Of a DNA stretch of 64,000 nt, positions 1 to 11,580 are shown in pieces (position 1 is the first letter of the stretch; every line of letters begins with the position of its first letter). Below the pieces are notes generated by a model. It had not been told where the DNA came from. It made no database searches and saw only the letters and a program-made list of their open reading frames with translations. This DNA is from Diadema setosum. Lineage: Eukaryota > Echinodermata > Echinoidea > Diadematoida > Diadematidae. Position numbers and translations under genes: made by a program. The stretch is taken from positions 24,491,440 through 24,555,439 of the forward strand of contig NC_092688.1 in assembly GCF_964275005.1 (NCBI RefSeq). The letters are read 5' to 3'.

Positions 1-75
1 AAGAATATGCTCTGAACTAAAATTTCATGTCTGGCGACTTTTTGTTTGTTTTGTGGTGCAGGGTCACATTTTTAG
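1..75 (-). mobile_element. Family R1 MITE, end fragment cut by window edge
   Basis: This is the terminal part of a TIR-bearing repeat called R1 here. It reads CATGTCTGGCGACTTTTTG, then a T/G-rich stretch, then GCAGGGTCACA, matching the ends of the fuller copies at 21860-22551, 38992-39681 and 50972-51615. The rest lies outside the window. Confidence 0.7.
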
Positions 76-1143
76 TGCATAGAAATTTTCATATTTGTCA
101 GGTTTCCGGGGAACGTTTAGATATTTGAGTATTTGATGGATTATTCACATTGCAGTTCCTTTTGTAATGTTATTGATAAAAAAAAAAAAAAAAAACGAAC
201 AGATTTTCCACCATGACCTTCGCTTTGGTAGTCATTACAACAAACCCCGGTGCCCCTTTAACTCTTTATGTGCCATGATGTAAACCCCTCGTGTGCCACA
301 TCATTCTGAGACAACAACGTAGTCATGCTTTGGGGAAACATTCTGCTTTTCAAATCTATGTAAGTTAAATAGATTTTTGTTACCCTGGAAATGTAATGAG
401 CAAATTTGTAGAAAAATATGCTACGCTTTGTTTTGATGTAAACTGTATGACAAATCAATGATCGTTTTTCTTTCAGATGACCAACAGCTACATTACTGTA
501 GAGAAAATGACTTTTGCACACAAAACAATACCAGAAACTTATACTTTACTCGAAATTCCAGTAGGACCAACCGCCTGATAGCCAATCACCGCATGAAATG
601 CAAGCTACATGTGACAGGATTGGAATGGCGAGAAACGCTTTCATCGCATTGTTGCATTTTGGGATTAAACTAAATCGATCAGCTTGGCAGCTTGGGCCGC
701 TTGGTGGGTTTCAGCTGAATAATACTAAGTCGACTAATAAGACCCCGTGTACAGTGCAGGGCTGGGCCGAGTCGCGGCTGAGCAGCGGCCGAGTCCGGGC
801 TCAATTGCGGTACTGGTCTCAATTACGGTGAAATGAAGGCGAGCTCGGCCGCGACCGAGCCCGGCCTTTTCACTCACTGTAAACGGGGTCTTTGTCGGGC
901 GTTCCAACGGGCCTCATAAAGAGTTAATGGAGATGCCGGATTGATAGGGAATGTTTGCGATCATATCATAAGAGGTCAGATTTCTTCCAATACCGATATC
1001 ATAAATGTATACACTGGTATAGGTCACATGAAATGTACCCTGAACCAGGAAGGACTGCATGCACTGATGGGTCCTCCCGAATTTAGTAATGATGGTTCCG
1101 TACTGCCTCAGTAGATATCGGGATTTATTTTCCCAACTATTTT
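76..1143. other. 3' flank of receptor copy 1
   Basis: No convincing gene is seen. On the minus strand this follows the copy 1 stop codon, and an AATAAA (reading minus) lies about 20 bases past the stop, so its near part is probably 3' UTR. A GC-rich patch at about 690-880 with repeated CGGCCGAG-like words looks like a dispersed repeat. A poly-A run lies at 179-196. Confidence 0.4.
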
Positions 1144-2281
1144 TCACGCATTCATTTCTGAGCTTGTAACATTCATGTAGAGTTCTTCTTCTGATTCCTG
1201 CTCAAAGTTAACAAAGTCTCCAGTTTTGTCCACCTCGCTATACAGTTTGTTACACGCTTGTAGAACTGCAGGAGATTTTCCAATTGTTTTATTCACTGTT
1301 GCATACAGATCATTGTAAGTTTGGGGCTTGGGTGATAGAAAATCTGGTTTCACTGTGTCCTTGCCTTTGCAGAGCCTGTCATCTTTTCTCAATTCAGGGT
1401 GTACAGCAGCAGCTGAATTCGTTTTAGGTTTAAGCGAACTGAATTTGCAGGATTCGAAACTGTCAGAGAACTGTGTCTCGCTGCTCGTTGTGTTGTCGTA
1501 CTGTTCTTCAGAATTAAGCTGATAGTAGAACTCATTTTCGGAAGACACAGATGGAAGGGAACCAATAGTTGAAGGGGGCAGAATATCATTTTTGTCGGAT
1601 GTTGAACCGGAAGCTAACGAAGGAGTGAAATTGTGACTGTCTATTCTACTGCTTTGTAATACACGATGGGTATGATCGTACTCACTGTCTCTACGAAAAG
1701 GCTCATTATGCATGCTGGATTTGTCATGTATGCGAGGGCCAACACAATTTGACTGCAGGCCAAAGTTCAGAGAATTGTAACAACTATCATCAAACAAGCA
1801 AACTGCCCCAGGAGTTATATCAGTGTCTCTCCTCTTCTTATCGTTTGTAGAAAGATTTACATCCTCGTATACACAGTCGTCATAGCCATTCGATGTATCA
1901 TCCACTGATGGGTCTTGAAGACCATCGTATTCGCGGCAGCACGATGTGTTCATCGCAGCATTTTTGACGTTGTTCTCTACAGGAATTGCACACGGAGAGA
2001 TTTGTTCTACTCTCGTCGATTCGACTATGAACTTTCCTACCTCTGCAGCGTTTTGGTAAATGTCACACGAGTACTCCTGAGCGGTGAGCTCGCTAAAGCT
2101 ATGGAGCACATGCTCATGCAAAGGACGACCCACTGTGCCAGCGTTACTACTGCCAAAAGCCAATGAATCAACATGTTCTGTGCTGCTCGCAGGTTGAGTT
2201 GAAGAATTTGCAGAAATTGCCGGCAATAGTCCGCTATTTGTGGTACCATTTGACTGATCACCAGCTTGCGACCTCCCTCTT
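1144..2281 (-). CDS. Receptor copy 1 exon 10: tyrosine-rich cytoplasmic tail
   Basis: A 1138-base terminal exon with acceptor CTAG at 2285-2282, phase 2 in, ending in TGA at 1146-1144. About 379 hydrophilic Ser/Thr/Asn-rich residues with more than a dozen tyrosines, and no enzyme domain. The C-terminus has three LYxxV motifs, NDLYATV, NKLYSEV and ELYMNV, with tyrosines spaced exactly 21 residues apart. YMNV also fits a Grb2-type YxN site. Other tyrosines sit in YEDV, YNSL, YYQL and YDNT contexts. The motifs resemble ITIM/ITSM or SH2-docking sites but lack the usual residue at Tyr minus 2. The signalling role is inferred. It shares no clear sequence with the copy 2 tail. Confidence 0.8.
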
Positions 2282-5166
2282 CTAGTGAAAGTCAAGAAAA
2301 AGTAAATATTTCACATTAACATACAGGTGGATATCATAATTTTTTGGAAATGATGCTCAGTTCAGAAGAATATTTAGCATGTACAGACGTTTTAAAATCA
2401 AAACTACTTCACTTTGTACAATACCCAAAATAACATCTTTGTCTTGATAGAAAGAAAAATCAAAGAGTTCTTAAATATCGTGCTTTCATTTTGTTTTCTC
2501 TTGTGCTTATTTAGCTGCTATATATGTTTAAGAAGATCTGTAGTCAGTGTTTCTGGAAAGTTCAAACACAATCAAGTACATACGTACACACATTTGGAAA
2601 TGTGTTTTATCCGTTTAAATGCATGTCCTAAATACCCTAATGTCTACGCCTATACGCGTGTACCCGGGGTCAGACTTCCAAAGAATTTCTTCTCTCTGTG
2701 TGTGTATGTGTGTGTGTTTCTAAGCTTATTTCCTCCATTGGCAACACTGCCATGTAGTTAGGTGACAGACTGGAAAAAAAAAACCCAACAACTTGCGAGT
2801 ACTGTAAACGAGATGGGCAACACATTTGCCATGTTGTCATGAAATACATGATATTTTAAAAATGCGTCTTTGTTTGCAAAGTGTCTTGCATAGAGTCTTG
2901 AGATTATTTCTTATGGTCGGATTACACAAAATGAAGTTGTAGACATTGCACTAAAGTATATACAGTTTCGGAAGACGGACTATCCTAACCAGCAATGCAT
3001 AATGGAACGTCAGTTTTTGAGAAAAGCCACAACAAAAACGGTTTTATGAGCACACACACACACACACACACACAAAAATACATTTTTTTTTAATTTTTTT
3101 TATTCCGCCAGACTCTGTTAAAAGAAAACTGTACTGACATTTTCTAATTGTCTGATAATTCTGATCTACATTTTTTGATGCCTACTACTGGAAAGAGAGG
3201 ATTCTAAAACCCAGGATAAGCCTGTAATGATTTTTTGAAAAAAAATGAAAACGAGCAAGCCATGGAACGATCCACACAATTTGGCCTACGTCACAGGTGC
3301 TCTTGGTGCACAACTCCGACATTAGCAAGACGAACTACATAATGCCAATTTACTGATGAAATCTCACACGAAGTACTGCAAAAGCTGTTATTTAGTATAA
3401 TTGCAATATGAGGCTATAATAAACATGTTAAACAATATCTATTAATCTTTAAAAGCAATCTCTTCAACAGCTTTTATTTAGATAAAACTTGTGGGGAAAT
3501 TCCAGATATGCAAAATGAAATTGTCATCGTTATCCGAACGTGCTGCCCATAGAAGACTGTGTGTAAGTAACGTTACGCATTGATGATCATGATCGAGCGA
3601 TGGTTCGCCAGTTCAAACTACAGTATCTAACGTAGATGAGGGCTGAGTGAATCTAAATCCAAATGTAGATAGACTCTCTTCAACGGCACGCACGATTTAG
3701 CTTACTGAGATGAAAACGGTACCCAGTACACATAGACTCTGAAATACTAGAACTAGGACCAGGACTACTGAGCAGTCAAGGAGTAGGCTCTACGTGGCAG
3801 TCCAAGTTTTGATGAGTAGGCCCTACACTCACTCACCGTCGACATTGCAGCTCTAGACCCTATGTGCACAGCGCTAATAAGGCACAGCGTAACGTTGCAT
3901 ATCCCTGCTGCCAGAACTTGAAGAAAGTCCAGACGAAAGTCCAGACTTCAGATCTAGATCTGGACCCTTGTCCTGCAGGCACTGTTGTTCCTGTGCTGGA
4001 TTTTTCAGGTAAGGTATCTGCTTTATGGATTTCCGATGTTTTGTAGTCGAGATAAATCTCATAGTGGTGTTATTTACACCAAGGACTAATGTTAGATCTA
4101 ACAGTTTGTTTCAGTAGGCCTACTAGGACCCATATCTCGGAAGAGTGGCCTGACCACGTAGATTCTAACACAGTGTCGCCGCTTCGCGATCCCAGCGCTG
4201 GTGTAGGTATAGTGCTAGCGTACTTCCGTATCCATGTAGATATCTCAAAATTCACCTTTCCAAATGGCACCAAACTCACAGGAAATACTTTATGATTCAT
4301 ATCCAACAGCTCACGTTAATTGGAAACAAATCACATGTCGGGAAGCGTAAGTGTAGACGTCGACTTTCCTGTCGGCGTCGCTAAAAATAATCTGCTCTAC
4401 GACTAACACGAGTGATTGCGGCCAGGCCCTACCTACCTGCTGCGCACGCACAGACTGAAGTTAGCCATTTGATATCATGAGACAAATCTTTCAAGTAATT
4501 GGGGGCAATAAATAAATTTAAAAATTATTTGCGGTAAGTTGAATGAAAAATGTAGTTCCTATATCACACAAGTCGCAAAAATCATTACACTTTTGAGTTT
4601 AGTTCTCGCGTAAATTCCCCGTTCGCACAGCACTAGTCGGCTAACTTCAGTTCTAGATTGTGCATCTTGCGTTCGCCAAGATCTCTCGCGAAGAGTGAGT
4701 TTTTCTTGAGTGACGACTTGAAAGTCGACGTCAATATTGATACTTCTCGATTACTGATTTCGTTCACATATAAGAGAATACTTTGAAATATGCTATGAAG
4801 TATATCCTGTAATTTTGGTGCGATTTGGTTTAGTGAAATTTGAGATATCTACATGGATAGAACAGTACACAAGCGCCGCCTGCTAGCTAAATTAGGCCTA
4901 AGCGTCGTCTGCTACTCGATACGAATTAACGCACGCGTATGCGAGCACTTGTAATCAGTAATAGTGAGAGCACCTGTGACATCATAACATCCGGGCTCGT
5001 CAGCTCATTAGCATAATTATCACCTAAGAAGTTCCATTTTTAAAATTAAATTACGGACTTAATCGTTATGACATATTGATTCTGTTTGCACCGCTGGGTC
5101 TTTTAGAATTAAAAGAACAACATATAAAAAATAAAAAACCGGTACAATGCCCTTTTAAAGACTCAC
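2282..5166. other. Copy 1 intron between tail and TM exons
   Basis: No gene recognised. It holds a (CA)n tract at about 3052-3074, poly-A/T runs, and the foldback-like inverted repeat at 4190-4890. Confidence 0.5.
4190..4890. repeat. Imperfect palindrome / foldback element
   Basis: CATGTAGATATCTCAAAATT at about 4233 recurs inverted as AATTTGAGATATCTACATG (with small changes) at about 4837. ACTGAAGTTAGCC at about 4452 is the inverse of GGCTAACTTCAGT at about 4639. GACGTCGACTTTC at about 4357 pairs with GAAAGTCGACGTC at about 4721. The paired arms centre on about 4545. No coding capacity; probably an old foldback MITE. Confidence 0.55.
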
Positions 5167-5278
5167 TTTTTCTTTTTATGATTGCACCAAACCAGGATTG
5201 AAATGGGAAGCAGTATGAGAACCACACACAAGATGGTGGCCAATATGTACGTCAGTGAAATATATTTTGTCGCCGGAT
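5167..5278 (-). CDS. Receptor copy 1 exon 9: transmembrane helix
   Basis: A 112-base exon with acceptor ACAG at 5282-5279 and donor GTGAGT at 5166, phase 1 in and phase 2 out. It encodes DPATKYISLTYILATIL, then CVVLILLPISILVWC, then NHKKKK: a single hydrophobic helix of about 23 residues and a basic stop-transfer cluster. The copy 2 exon (44171-44060) has exactly the same length and phases but a different sequence, so the two are anciently homologous. Confidence 0.8.
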
Positions 5279-5392
5279 CTGTAAAAAATGAAAAAGAATT
5301 ATGAAAAATAATTCATCCATTTAATTTAGGGCCATTCGCTATAATTGGTAGTACTTCCATTGCAACACAGGACAGGACAGAAAGCTGAACAC

Positions 5393-5394
<2 letters not shown>

Positions 5395-5429
<35 letters not shown>
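5395..5429. repeat. (TA)n microsatellite
   Basis: Uninterrupted TA dinucleotides in the copy 1 intron, about 60 bases from the pogo-like element. Confidence 0.9.
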
Positions 5430-5430
<1 letters not shown>

Positions 5431-5492
5431 GAAAAGGTCCTTCAAAAACTAAAGAAATTCAGTCAGTAATCAGAGTTTTCCGAAACAAATTA

Positions 5493-7953
5493 CAGTTAAA
5501 CTCGCATAAGTCGATCTTCTCGGGACTGAGCAAAACACATCGACTTAGGCGAGTTTCGACTTGTACGTAAGTCGAAAAAAATCGACTTAAAGTTACACCA
5601 CACGTACATATGTATAATGTACACATGTATGTTGTCTACTCTGGAGCCGAGAGGTGGAGCGGTGTGCCCGATATTTGCCCTTCAGCAAGACACTTTATCC
5701 ACATTGATGCAGGCCAGGGCTCCACACTATAAATTTTATTTTGGTGGCCCCAAAATGATTGATTTTTATTTTTTGGTGGCCCGAACAAAAAAAAAAAAAA
5801 AAACAACAAGCAAAACTAAATCGGTCCTACGTTCGGTCCGAAAGTTACCGTTATTTATTTCTGATTGTAAAAGCAATCATCCACCATTTACAAGTATTTT
5901 AACACCTTCCGGAGCCGAATGTTGCCGTTAATCATTTTCAAATGTAAAAACAAGCAACCGACATTCATTCTAGGATCTTACGGAGCTGAATATCATCCTT
6001 ATTCATTTCCGAACGTGAAAGCAAACATCCGCTTTTTATTTCATCATCTAAATGAGCCGATTGATACCGTTAATCATTTCCAAATGTAAAAGAAACAGTC
6101 TGTTACTTATTTTAGCATCGTACGGAGCAGAATATTACCGTTATTCGATCTCCAAATTCAACAGCAAACACCCGACATTTATTTTATGATCGTAAGGAGC
6201 CGAATGTTACTGCTGTCCACTTCCGAAAGTGAAATGAATCATCTGACATTTATTTTGGCATCTTCAGGAGTCGAATGTTACATGCTATTTACTTTCGAAC
6301 GTAAAAGCGAACTTTCGGCAATTATTTCATCATCGTACTGAGTTGAATACTATAGTTATTCATTTCCGAACGCCAAAGCAAACATTCAACATTTATTTTA
6401 GCATCTTCCGGAGCTGAATGTTATTGCTATTTACTTTCGAACATAAAAGCAAACATAAGACATTCATTTTATCATCGGACGGAGTTGAATACTATTGTTA
6501 TTCATTTCCGAACGTTAAAGCAAATATCAAACATTAACTTTACCATCAAACGCAGCTAAATGTTACTGTTATTCATTTCGAAATTTAAAAGCAAACATCC
6601 GACAGTTATTTAGCATCGTATGGAGAAGAATATTACTGCTACTCACTTCCGAACGTAAAAACAATCATCTGACATTTATTCTAGCATCTTCTGGAGCCGA
6701 ATTTTATTGCTATTTACTTTCGAAAGTAAAAGCAAACTCCCGACATTTATCTCATCGTCGTACGAAGTTGATTATTATTGTTATTCATTTCCGAACGTCA
6801 AAGGGATAATTCGACATTTACTTTAGCATCTTCCGGAGCTGAATGTTAATGTTATTTACTTTCGAACGTAAAAGTAAACATCCGACATTTATTTCATCAT
6901 CGTACGAAGTTGATTATTATTGTTATTCATTTCCGAACGTCAAAGGGATAATTCGACATTTACTTTAGCATCTTCCGGAGCTGAATGTAATTGTTATTTA
7001 CTTTCGAACGTAAAAGTAAACATCCGGCATTTATTTTATCATTGTATGGAGTTGAATATCATTATTTTTCATATCCGAACGTCAAAGTAAACGTTCGACA
7101 TTTATTTCAGCATCTTCCGGATACTTTTTTTTTTTAATCCTTATTCATTTCCGAACGCAAAATCAAATCTCTGACATTCCAAAAGTATAAGCAAACATCC
7201 GACATTTATTTTAGTATTATACGGAATCGATTATTACCGTTATTCATTTCCAAAATTAAAAGAGCAAACATCTAACATTTATTCAGCATCTTATGGAACC
7301 GATTGTTACCGCTTCATTTCCAAAACTGAAGGCAAACATTTGGCTTTTTTGGTGACCCCGGTCGCAAATTAACCATTCGCGAAATCGTGATTCGATTCGC
7401 GAAAAGACTCCGCTAAATATAAGGCATAGATCGCTACACTCGGCAGGGGCTACGTCGTCCTTTCACCAGGTCTCGTTACAAAACCAAAATCTCGCGTGAG
7501 TTCTTGCGTTACCTATCGTTAATGTTAACGAAACATCGTTAATTTGCGCTAGGGATCGTTACTCATCGTTGCTACAAACGTTAATTTTCCCGATCGTTAA
7601 TTTGCGTTACTAACGATTCAGGTGAAACCGCTTGCGTTAATGAAACGTTAATGTTTATTTACGCAGTTTCTTTTGGTATATACTGTATGTAAACAAAAAC
7701 TGGCGTCTCGTGATTTTGACAGTGATTTATTACACAATAAAATCTTATTCGACTTAGGCACAGTGAATTCAATGGTTTTTCCGTGAAAGTGTTCTTGGAA
7801 TTTCATCGACTTAAGCGAGTATTCGACTTAAAAAATTCGACTTATGAGTGAATTAATACACGTAAGTCAATGGGGAAAAATCGGGACTTTTTAAAATTAT
7901 CGACTTGCGCGATTATTCGACATATGCGATGTCGACTTAGGCGAGTTTAACTG
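5493..7953. mobile_element. pogo-like (Tc1/mariner superfamily) non-autonomous element, complete ends
   Basis: The ends are 22-base terminal inverted repeats with one mismatch: CAGTTAAACTCGCATAAGTC... at 5493 and the inverse of CAGTTAAACTCGCCTAAGTC... ending at 7953. TA lies directly outside each end (5491-5492 and 7954-7955), the target duplication of Tc1/mariner elements. CAGT ends followed by a TAAGTCGA-type repeat fit pogo/Tigger families. Further TCGACTTA words form subterminal repeats at both ends. No transposase ORF is present; the interior is mostly the minisatellite at 5840-7340, and a SINE/LINE-tail-like piece (CTTCAGCAAGACACTTTATC) lies at about 5682. Confidence 0.8.
5840..7340. 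repeat. Minisatellite of about 77 bp, roughly 19 diverged copies
   Basis: Successive copies repeat TTATTCATTTCCGAACGTAA, then AGCAAACATCCGACATTTAT, then a TTAGCATCTTCCGGAGCCGAATGTTAC-like block. The period is about 75-78 bases. Copies are diverged from one another, some with a longer higher-order similarity (for example around 6750-6860 versus 6880-6990). It lies wholly within the pogo-like element. Confidence 0.8.
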
Positions 7954-8478
7954 TATACGTTAGATTAGCTAGCAACATTATGCAGTCTATTCAATTCACA
8001 TTCAATTCAATTCATTCATTTTCTTCTTCCACAAAAAAAAAAAAAAAATCACAAATGACCCTGAGTACATACGAGATTACTTTACCATGGCAATTAGAGG
8101 TAATTGTGAATGAAAACCTTTTCCACATGTTCTAAACTTAAGAAGATGTGAATCGGGAAAAATCGTATCTTATCCAGCTTAATGTAATATTGATAAAAAA
8201 AAATAATGTTCTTGAAAATGATACATGCTGCTTGAAAATATGACATACCTCACCATTCATAAGGGAAAGAAAATCCCATTTCCGCTAACCTTACTTATGG
8301 GAAAATTAAGGGGTACAAAGTGAAAGGTAAATAATGGCAAAATGGTTCACTCTTAACTTTTCACAAACAAGACAGCAAGAGGGATTTGCCACCCTTTGTA
8401 TCAATCTAGGATTGTAGCAGCATAATATTCTATGTACAACACAAGCATAAGCATGGTGATACCAGATTTTTTGATCAC

Positions 8479-8544
8479 CTGAAGGAGACACGACGGTTGT
8501 TTCTTTCATTGTCGTTGGCCATTGAGAAGCATGGCTGTCCACAG
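8479..8544 (-). CDS. Receptor copy 1 exon 8: stalk
   Basis: A 66-base, phase 1-1 exon with acceptor AAAG at 8548-8545 and donor GTGATC at 8478 (weaker than the GTAATG of copy 2). It encodes AVDSHASQWPTTMKETTVVS and a final PS, again Thr/Ser-rich. Same length and phase as the preceding stalk exon, so exons 7 and 8 may be alternative or repeated stalk modules. Strong similarity to copy 2 fades shortly beyond this exon (near 8235). Confidence 0.65.
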
Positions 8545-8730
8545 CTTTTGAAAACAAAAGAATGAAAATACGGCAGTATAAGTACTAGATCCCATCTACA
8601 TCAGTATGCAAGTTATTACATTTTTTTTCATTGTTTTACTGCAGATGCTTTATTATCACTTAATCGTCCTATTCAGGCACACAGAGTGGCAGTGTACGTT
8701 TTGGCTGGTTTTAAACTTATCGATACTCAC

Positions 8731-8796
8731 CGCTATTACTGTAGTCTATACTTTGTTTAGTGCTGGTGCTGGGTGTAACATCTAGAAGTGTATTTT
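8731..8796 (-). CDS. Receptor copy 1 exon 7: stalk
   Basis: A 66-base, phase 1-1 exon with acceptor ACAG at 8800-8797 and donor GTGAGT at 8730. It encodes ENTLLDVTPSTSTKQSIDYS and a final NS, rich in Ser and Thr, fitting a flexible O-glycosylated stalk. Its partner in copy 2 is 45747-45682. It is supported mainly by conservation, correct splice sites and phase, because the peptide itself is too short to recognise. Confidence 0.7.
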
Positions 8797-9086
8797 CTGT
8801 AAACGAACATACAAAATACAAATCATGTCTGTAAAAAAAAAAAAAAAAAATGATGTCTATGAATATCATTAAGTTTGACGGAAAAGCCACATAGATGAAA
8901 TAAAATCCATGTCTTGCGACTTTTTGTTGGTTTGTGATGCAGGGTCAAATATTTTCGCCCGCATATTGAACACTGTTCCTTCTGCGTTTTTTTTTTTTTT
9001 TTTCTGTATTCTGTGTCCTCTTCATGAGAATTAAAAGCTTTCTTTAGCCAATAAGATATGACATTGTCCTGTTCACTGGCGTAGCC

Positions 9087-9135
9087 GGGGGGGGGGGGGG
9101 GGGGCGATGGGGGCGGTCGCCCCCCCCCCCCCCCC
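9087..9135. repeat. G-tract/C-tract hairpin at element A left end
   Basis: An 18-base G run, then GATGGGGGCGGTCG, then an 18-base C run: a near-perfect hairpin that is also a G-quadruplex candidate. The same structure occurs inverted at 18759-18801 in element B. Run lengths may carry sequencing error. Confidence 0.7.
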
Positions 9136-10229
9136 TCCTAAGATTTGGAACGGGGATTTGCGAGGCGGAAAAAAATGCGTGTATACTGTATGCATGCACA
9201 TGAAGCGGGTCTCCTTTTCAACCTTTCATCAAATAAGATCATAATTTTGTGAATATTTCACTCAAAGTGTGCACCAGATCGTTGAATTTCAGTTCAAAAT
9301 ATGCAAAATCTCTCGTGCTTGGGAGGGGGATACCCCCTCCCAGACCCTCCCCCTCTGTGCCTCTTTCCCTAGCCTTAGTACACTTTTTAGATTTACAACA
9401 AATTATGAAAAATTCTAAGCGCACATGACTTATCACTTATATTCCGAAAACTCAATGTTCCCTTATGTACAAGGGGAATTTCCTCTTTTTATCGACCCTT
9501 TCCTCCCTAAGCCCCCCCCCCCCCATCATTTTTTTTTTTTATGATTTCCCATATATTCCATCAAATATGCGTATGCGAGATATCTCAATTTCAACCTTAA
9601 AAAAGGCAAAAGCTCCATCGTACGGGAAGGGTGGAGATAACACTCGCCCACGCCTTCTTCCTGCTCGGCCGCCCCTCCCCCCCCCCCTCCCCATGCATGT
9701 AGACTGTGGTTACACTTTGAACATAAACAGTTTTCCAAATATGACACAAAATGTGTGCACCAAAACGTTTAACTGCAATCAGAAATTATATAGAATCTCC
9801 TTCCACAGACTTGCTACACTTCTCTTCTGATTGAAAAATTTTCAGATATCCCAACAAACGTGTACGCCAGATTGTTGAATTTCAGTTTAAAAGCTTAAAA
9901 CTGAAAAAAAAAAAGGCTCCCTTGAATATGGGAGAGGTATCTTGCCAGCATTCCATTGCTTGTTACCCACTTTAGACCTAGTACATTTTGGGAATGACAA
10001 TTTCCGAATTTTCCACAAAAAGTGTGCTCTAGATCGCTTTATTTCAATTCTTAAAACGCAAAAGCTCCGACGAGCGGGAGGGGGAATCCCCCTTCCCCTA
10101 AGCTCTTCCTCACTAGACTTTGTACATGATGCACACAGATGATGCACATTCGGAATAAGAGCTAAATTCCGTGATTTTAACACTTCGATGAAAAAGTATT
10201 GCACAAAAAATTTGCACCAGATCGCTGAA

Positions 10230-11580
10230 TTTAAGGTCTGAAAATTCAAAATCACCTTCGTTTGGGAGGGAAAATGCCCCTCGTGTGCATGTCTTTTTTT
10301 CTGTTTGATTGCTGAACAAAGCGTTCATGATATTCAGTGTAAGAATTAATACAAGACGTTTATCTAAATAATACCATTTTGTAGCCATAATGTTCAATAA
10401 TAATCGACATGAAAATACATTGCTACCTTAAACAATTGGGACTGTTTCAAGTCGATAAAACACGCAAAAACACGCAAAAACATGCATCAAATTGCACCAT
10501 TGCAACATCAAAATGCGAAAAATTCTCACGTGGGAGGGGGAACACCCCCCTCCCACACCCTCCCCTTCCTCCTCGCTCTCTCCGCTCGCTCGGGCTCAGT
10601 CGCGTTCATGATATTAAGAGTAAGAATGAATACAAAAAGTTTATTTTAATGATACCATTTTATATATATTATTGGCAAATTGTGCAATAATAATTTACAC
10701 TAGAATATACTGCAACCTTCAACTCGTTAAAACATACAAAAACATGCATTAATTTGCACCATTTGCAACATCAAAATGCAAAAAGATCTCACCGTGGGAG
10801 GGGGACACACCCTCCCCTCCCCTTCGCTTGCTCCGCTCGCTCGAGTAAGAATCAATACAAAAAGTTTATTTTAATGATACCATTTTATATATATTATTGG
10901 CAAATTGTGCAGTAATAATCTACACTAGAATATACTGCAACCTTAAACAAGTGGGACTATTTCAACTCGTTAAAACATGCAAAAACATGCATTAATTTGC
11001 ACCATTTGCAACATCAAAATGCAAAAAGATCCCCTCCCACAACCTCCCTTCCCCCTCGCTCGCTCCGCTCGCTCGGGTTCAGTCGTGTTCATGAAAAGAA
11101 TTAATACAAGAAGTGTATTTAAATCATACCATTAATAGGAAAATTGTTCAATAATAATCTATATCAAAATATACTGCTACCTTAAACAAGTGGGACTATT
11201 TCAAGTCGATAAAACAAGCAAAAACATGCATCAAATTGCACCATTTACAACATCAAAATGCAAAAAGTTCTCACCGTGGGAGGGGGGACACCCCCTCCCA
11301 CACCTCCCCCCCCCCCCCCACACCCTCCGCTCGCTCGGGTTCAGTCGCGTTCATGATATTCAGTGTAAGAATTAATACAAGACACTTATTTTAATGATAC
11401 CATTGCTATAGCCAAATTGTTCAATGATAATCGACATGAAATTATATTGGTACCTTAAACAAGTGGGACTGTTTCAATTCGATAACACGAGCAAAAACAT
11501 GCATCAAATCGCACCATTTAAAACATCAAAATGCAAAAAGTTCTTACCGTGGGAGGCGGGACACCACCCTCCCCCCCCCC
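10230..11580. repeat. Tandem array of about 240-280-bp units (family P), about five units
   Basis: Each unit runs: TTCATGATATTCAGTGTAAG, ATTAATACAAG, AATGATACCATTTT, GTGGGACTGTTTCAA, AACATGCATCAAATTGCACC, CATCAAAATGCAAAAAGTTC, a C/G-rich GTGGGAGGGGGACACCCCCT-like palindrome, and CGCTCGCTCCGCTCGCTCGG. Units begin near 10322, 10602, 10846, 11088 and 11349. The same units occur inverted at 16694-17580, and in element C at 56515-57020 and 61353-62240. Confidence 0.85.

Larger units (their letters stand above)
7954..9065. other. Copy 1 intron and stalk-exon region
   Basis: Apart from the two stalk exons nothing coding is seen. A truncated family R1 end (about 8910-8948) sits here and also at the matching place in copy 2 (about 45885-45930), so it predates the duplication. 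Confidence 0.5.

Noticed and set aside
914-1147. 77-residue frame overlapping the copy 1 stop
   Set aside because: Lies in the probable 3' UTR, no domain and no splice support.
9465-10690. Frames of 60-120 residues with Pro- and Gly-rich runs in the P arrays, also at 18000-18600, 55440-56680 and 61579-63118
   Set aside because: Products of G/C runs and repeat units; they change frame from unit to unit and have no domain.
10230-11580. CRISPR-like array (regular units with palindromic parts)
   Set aside because: Units of about 250 bp are similar along their whole length, with no unique spacers; the sequence is eukaryotic.
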